DNA of 64,000 nucleotides from positions 186,001 through 250,000 of the forward strand of contig JACGCN010000022.1 in the NCBI GenBank assembly GCA_014905825.1, given 5' to 3'. Positions 60,067 through 64,000 of the stretch are shown in pieces; position 1 is the first letter of the stretch, and each line of letters begins with the position of its first letter. Under the pieces are notes generated by a model that searched no databases, had not been told where the DNA came from, and worked only from the letters and a program-made list of their open reading frames with translations. A program made the position numbers and the translations under genes. The DNA comes from Lyophyllum atratum. Lineage: Eukaryota; Basidiomycota; Agaricomycetes; Agaricales; Lyophyllaceae.

Positions 60067-61040
60067 CTATCCTCGATACTGACCAGCCATCGATAAATCT
60101 GCAGCTGCCTGTTGCTTCACCACGTACTCCTCACAACTCTTCACCATCCCAATTTCGCCCTGCTTATCTCTTCCGAACTCGACTATCTGGCTATCAGACA
60201 GATCAGGGTGTGCATCCATGAAACGCCGAACGTCCGCCAGAGCTTGTCCTTATTGAACCACTCACCCATGTACTCCTCCACCACCAGTTTGTCGATAATT
60301 ACCTGCGGTGGATAATATTCGCCGTGGAAATCCTCCCCACCGATTGTGACTGGAGGCTCAGGGAGCCAAGGGTATGAAGCAGATTATAAGCGGAATGCTG
60401 AAATACAAGAAATATGCCGAATAAGGTACGCACGATTGTCCCATATGTTCATGTCGAACGCTGCGGTTTTCAACACGCCGCATCCAATTGTCTCCACATC
60501 CCCGATACATGCACCAGCCCTCCAGTTATTGTCGAAGCGGCATTTATGCTTCTTCTCCAGGTGGAGTGAAGTCGATGAGGCGATACTCTCCATTCTGTGT
60601 GACTACGTTACGCCCGTGTAGGTGGCAGTGATGCATGTCGTGAGCATGCAGTTCCGCCAAAACGTCCAAGATGACAGCCAGGCAAGGCATCAGTTTTGCG
60701 CCTTTATTGTAGGGTTCGAATCACTTTACTGTTCTTGCAGTGGCAAGTCCTTGAAATTCCCGACAACGGGCCTGCCACAATACTCAAGAACAAGGCATCC
60801 TACCTCCTCCTACTGTGTGAGACGCATCTCCCCTCATATGATCCGTAGAAACGAGGAACAACATTGCCTGGGACATCTTTCAATGCGTTTGCGTAGTGAT
60901 TTGCCTCTTTCTTAAGGTCCTCGAGAGATTGTGAGCCCAGAGCCAGCTTCAGTAAAACGGGAGATTGATTATCATGTTCCAGAGTAGCGGCGTAGAATTC
61001 GAATCGGATTCACCTGGGCTTTTTCATATATGTGACTAGT
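60067..61040 (-). pseudogene. Kinase-like gene with frameshifts (mushroom-type)
   Basis: Minus-strand pieces read as a protein kinase-like fold. The N-lobe shows SPVLLKLALGSQSLEDLKKEA and VPRFYGSYEG, and the hinge is VGCLVLEYCGRPVV in a +2-shifted frame. The catalytic-loop equivalent is ELHAHDMHHCHLHGRNVV, where the HRD aspartate is replaced. The DFG equivalent is EYRLIDF. Right after it a 4-base shift is needed to reach HLEKKHKCRFDNNW, and the C-terminal ALADVRRFMDAHPDLSDSQ ends at TAG 60067. Because hinge and DFG segments lie in different frames without introns, I call it a pseudogene. Sequencing error could give the same picture. Confidence 0.6.
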
Positions 61041-61300
61041 TGCCAATAACTCTTTGGCACAGTCGATAAGAATCGGCAGATAAAAAACCGCGGTGTGTCT
61101 AGAGTTTACTTGGGTGTTGTTGGATGCATCAACGTCGACGGTACACCCGGAGTCCCGGGACCCGGACCGTTAGATTTCGGAGTCACGTGAGATGGAGATT
61201 CTCGAAGTTCAAACACCGAAACCTTAATTTGAAGGACTGTACAGTTATTGACAAGCAAATCCATCGGCACCATAGACGACCACCGCAACCTCAAGACAAC

Positions 61301-61874
61301 ATGGGAAAAGGTACGACCACCCACTCGTCGTTCTCCTCATATCTCTGATGCTGGCCCCTTTCCAAAACCATAGTTCACGGCTCCCTCGCCCGTGCTGGTA
61401 AAGTCAAATCGCAGACACCAAAGGTCGAGAAACAAGAGAAGAAAAAGACTCCTAAGGGCCGTGCCAAGAAGAGGATCCTGTACAACCGTCGGTGAGTAGC
61501 CCTTTCCATCTGCAGACGTGATTGGAATGCTGATTGGGCTATCTACAGCTTCGTTAATGTAACAACACTCCCTGGAGGCAAACGGCGGATGTAAGTGTTA
61601 TTTTTCATCTTCTCCCTTCCTTCGAAACTGTCGATGTCCAATCCGACGACCGCTGCGATGGCGATCTTTGCCATGCCTTTCTGCCGGCCCCACAATGATG
61701 ATACAATCCGAATACAGCATAGTTCACACTGAATCAAAACGTGTTGATAAACCTGCATCTAAAGTCTTTCGCTCCTATCTGATTCTTTCCATCTCTTCTT
61801 TTCTATCCAAATTTTAAACCCCAGTGCTCACGCGCTCTATCTCATTTTTCAGGAACCCCAACCCCGAGAAATAA
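61301..61874 (+). CDS. RPS30: 40S ribosomal protein eS30
   Basis: This is a small-subunit ribosomal protein of 63 residues, matching the usual fungal length. Four exons: 61301-61310 (ATGGGAAAAG), 61374-61491, 61549-61590 and 61853-61874. Joined, they read [20 protein letters not shown], then [32 protein letters not shown] and the TAA at 61872-61874. It is very basic with no ubiquitin-like fusion, unlike animal FAU. Introns 1 and 2 are short (63 and 57 bp). Intron 3 is 262 bp and holds a C/D box snoRNA. All splice sites are canonical GT...AG and each junction preserves the conserved protein. Confidence 0.96.
61691..61786 (+). ncRNA. Intronic C/D box snoRNA, snR60/U80-like
   Basis: It lies inside intron 3 of eS30 on the coding strand. 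C box ATGATGA is at 61695-61701, a CTGA at 61729-61732 serves as D', TTGATA at 61744-61749 as C', and D box CTGA is at 61779-61782. The guide before D, AGTCTTTCGCTCCTAT (61763-61778), complements 25S rRNA ATAGGGGCGAAAGACT with one G-U pair. The fifth base before D selects the G known as Gm908 in yeast. The guide before D', GCATAGTTCAC (61717-61727), complements GTGAACTATGC around yeast Am817. Both targets are those of yeast snR60 and vertebrate U80. The terminal stem is weak, and the exact D' register is off by one base if CTGA is used. Confidence 0.85.
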
Positions 61875-63035
61875 AATACCCGCCACAAGCCTCACGACGC
61901 ACGTCCACACACATCGATGACGGTCGGACATCGCAGCAGCAGCTAGAAGGGAGGGTGGTGGTGGTGCTGTATGGTGTGGAGGTAGAGTTTGGAGCTCGCC
62001 ATTTTTTTTGTTTCTTTTTATTGCTTTGCACCACCCACCGCTTCCGCATACACTACATGCTACCATATGCGCAAATCAACATATGCTCCAGGCCCTCCAA
62101 TCGTCTTGTGCCCATGGTGGTTGTGTGCAGTAACAGCCGACCTGAATCAGCCTTGAACCTATGTCCTACTATGTCGTTCTGACTCATGGGGACTTCAGTT
62201 AGTGCCGCGATTTTTTCGTATTGCTCTGCCTTCCATCCCGACCATCGTCACACTACTTCTTATGACCACGAACATGATTGTCAGAGTGTTTTTGCGAAGT
62301 CTCCTCTGAATCTCAAGCAGACAATTTTCTCTCAGTCTCTGAGAGTGGTCGGCGCGACTCGAGAATGTAGACACAATTTTACTACCCCCTTCATGCTCAA
62401 TTCTCTCTGACGCACCACCCTAGCGCCATCCTTCCCAACATAGATGCATATGTTAGTGTGTCTTCCTCAGACGGCGTATAAGCATGGGAGGCACGCCATG
62501 CGAAGACTCGAGAGACGTCACGATACTTCAAACACTGACTAGAGCGCCGAAGATAATATTTTGAGCCTCTCTTCAACTCCCGCCTGCAGTACTTTCGCCA
62601 TTTTCGGATTCGCGCGACCAGCTTCCTTGCTTCCTTACCTTTCCTTACCTGACACAGTCGAATCATTACAATGAATAAATAAACTGCGCTCACGCCTGCT
62701 CTTACTGGCGCGCCTTTTTTTGGATAGACCCCTCCAAGGAGGAAAGCCCGGATATGCTGATACGAAAACCACTGAGGAGATGTTGTCAATGTAGAACTCG
62801 TAGTGCGATTGAGGATGGGTCGGGTATCATTCAAAATGCCATGTGGTGGTTACGTAACCATTTCAGTGAGACTTGTTCACTTGTTCGTTGAACTTGTAGT
62901 AAGTACTCCTCCGAAGCTTGATCCACTCTCTCTCGCTGTGAGAGCCCTCCGTCGCTCGAAGCTGACGAAAGGTAGCTATAATTTGCTTATTCTGTATGAG
63001 TTGTTCGTGACCATCAATTTCTAGTGGTTTTCACG
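61875..63035. other. Intergenic, no gene supported
   Basis: eS30 3' flank, then short ORFs. A minus-strand frame at 62834-62397 (145 codons, basic, RKLVARIRKWRKYCRREL) has no recognised family and no splice partners. The last part should hold the chromodomain-gene promoter. Confidence 0.4.
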
Positions 63036-64000
63036 ATGTCGGACGATGAAGCGAATTCACCGGCCACATACGAACGCGAAACGCAATCGCAATTTGTGCC
63101 GCGAGAGGACGACGAGGAGGTGCTGTGGGAGGTCATAGAAATTACTGCAGAGAAGCCCAAAGCCTACAAGGTCCGTTGGGCCGGCGTTGATCCCAAGACC
63201 AGCAAGCCATGGGCGCAGAGCTGGGTAGAGAAGCGCGACTGCACCGACGATCTGGTTTTGGAGTGGAAGCGGAAGCAGGCTCTAAAGAAGAAGAAAGAGG
63301 ACGAGAAGAAGGGTACGTCGCGTACATCCTATATATTGGAATATCCTCATGTTGATGCAGGGAATAAACGGTCTTCCACCAAGTCGCGTGCATCAGCCAT
63401 TTCGCGGTCTGCGGTCTCACGGGGATCCACAGTCTCTTCATCTACCACCACGAAACGCAGTGCCCAAAGAGAAAGTGGAAGTGCCACCACTGCCCGACTC
63501 AACAAAAGTAGGAAACGCACTCACAGTGTTGCCGTGGGCGATCATGACGGTGATGACCTACCGCCTCATGTCGAGCTTGCTGAGGACACGGCAACATTAT
63601 TACCTCTCCGGCCGAGCAAGAAACGAAAACTTGACGCGATCAGGAAACGCTCTCACACCACGGTCGCGGCTGCTTCCGACAGCGACGAACCGCCGCCCGC
63701 CTTAGCGCTGCCTGACGAGTTGATGCCGTCTCAGCCTCCAGGACCCATTGAGCAGCGGAAAGTCGACTTGACCGAAGAATTCAATGCCGAATCGAGTGTA
63801 GAACCGAGTAGCTCCAGGCTTCCGCCGCCGGGCAAGCGGAAGACGAAGGTTGTGTGGCAAGCGGACGAGGACGAGGACGAGGACCAGGTATCGCGAAATA
63901 CCAAGCTCATGTCGCGAGATCACTCACGGCCCGACAAAGGCAAAGGCAAGGCCTCTGACCAGGATGAGGATCAGCAGGGCGAGGTTGTACCTGTCTCCCT
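63036..64000 (+). CDS. Chromodomain protein, 5' part (runs off right edge)
   Basis: ATG 63036 gives MSDDEANSPATYERETQSQF. A chromodomain-like module follows: VLWEVIEITAEKPKAYKVRW, then AGVDPKTSKPWAQSWVEKRDC and LVLEWKRK. A 48-bp intron (63313-63360) joins DEKKG to NKRSSTKSRASAISRS. The rest in the window is a Ser/Arg/Lys-rich disordered region with nuclear-localisation-like clusters (RPSKKRKLDAIRKRSH, PPGKRKTKVVW) and an acidic run. The aromatic positions (W, Y, W) suggest methyl-lysine reading, but a complete cage cannot be confirmed by eye. A nuclear chromatin role is inferred. The C-terminal domains are outside the window. Confidence 0.75.
   Translation, partial: MSDDEANSPATYERETQSQFVPREDDEEVLWEVIEITAEKPKAYKVRWAGVDPKTSKPWAQSWVEKRDCTDDLVLEWKRKQALKKKKEDEKKGTSRTSYILEYPHVDAGNKRSSTKSRASAISRSAVSRGSTVSSSTTTKRSAQRESGSATTARLNKSRKRTHSVAVGDHDGDDLPPHVELAEDTATLLPLRPSKKRKLDAIRKRSHTTVAAASDSDEPPPALALPDELMPSQPPGPIEQRKVDLTEEFNAESSVEPSSSRLPPPGKRKTKVVWQADEDEDEDQVSRNTKLMSRDHSRPDKGKGKASDQDEDQQGEVVPVS

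Noticed and set aside
62397..62834. 145-codon minus-strand frame
   Set aside because: Basic and unrecognised, with no splice support; left as intergenic.

Overview
The window is nuclear DNA of a filamentous basidiomycete, most likely an Agaricomycete. The signs are dense, mostly intron-rich genes on both strands, with introns of about 50-65 bp (GT...AG, CTNA branch points) and protein families typical of mushrooms: a DUF6535 protein, a large F-box family of the 'SHVCSHWR' type, an EthD-like DWYNNEH protein, and a mushroom-type kinase-like protein. No CRISPR, tRNA, intact transposon or viral gene was recognised.

Layout. 1-5037 (-): an ABCC-type ABC transporter whose 3' end (NBD2) lies beyond the left edge. 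6388-13467 (-): a run of three enzyme genes, namely a cytochrome P450, a short-chain dehydrogenase and a secreted GH1 beta-glucosidase-like protein. 14121-15021 (+): a hemerythrin-like HHE protein. 15480-16300 (+): a decayed F-box relic. 16862-17674 (+): an EthD-like alpha+beta barrel protein whose first exon is found only by splicing. 18016-25629 (+): a giant PH-BEACH-WD40 protein. 25844-26032 (+): U2 snRNA with a TATA box. 27003-29995 (+): a DUF6535 membrane protein with a large helical C-terminal part. 30359-31003 (-): a four-TM membrane protein. 31838-33566 (-): an F-box protein divergent from ORC5 (33816-35655, +).

36-40 kb holds two copies of an unrecognised small gene, duplicated with their flanks, around a single-exon protein with a PD-(D/E)XK-like signature. 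41.6-50.1 kb holds three tandem F-box paralogs, each with a two-codon first exon. A broken copy of the 3' end of the neighbouring F-box/WD40 gene (50319-54203, -) sits upstream of the third. 54744-55253 (+) is an unrecognised small protein and 55695-56836 (-) is a TLC-domain membrane protein. 57-60 kb has no gene I can support but contains a dispersed ~30-bp repeat. 60067-61040 (-) is a kinase-like pseudogene. 61301-61874 (+) is ribosomal protein eS30, whose third intron carries a C/D box snoRNA matching snR60/U80. 63036-64000 (+) is the 5' part of a chromodomain protein.

Most genes are independent housekeeping or lineage-specific genes. The only local grouping that could be functional is P450-SDR-GH1. 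The most notable new observations are the intronic snoRNA, an 11-nt microexon inside the ABC signature motif, and the nested duplications of the F-box and A1/A2 loci. Exon boundaries were read by eye from splice signals and protein continuity, and no alignment was run.
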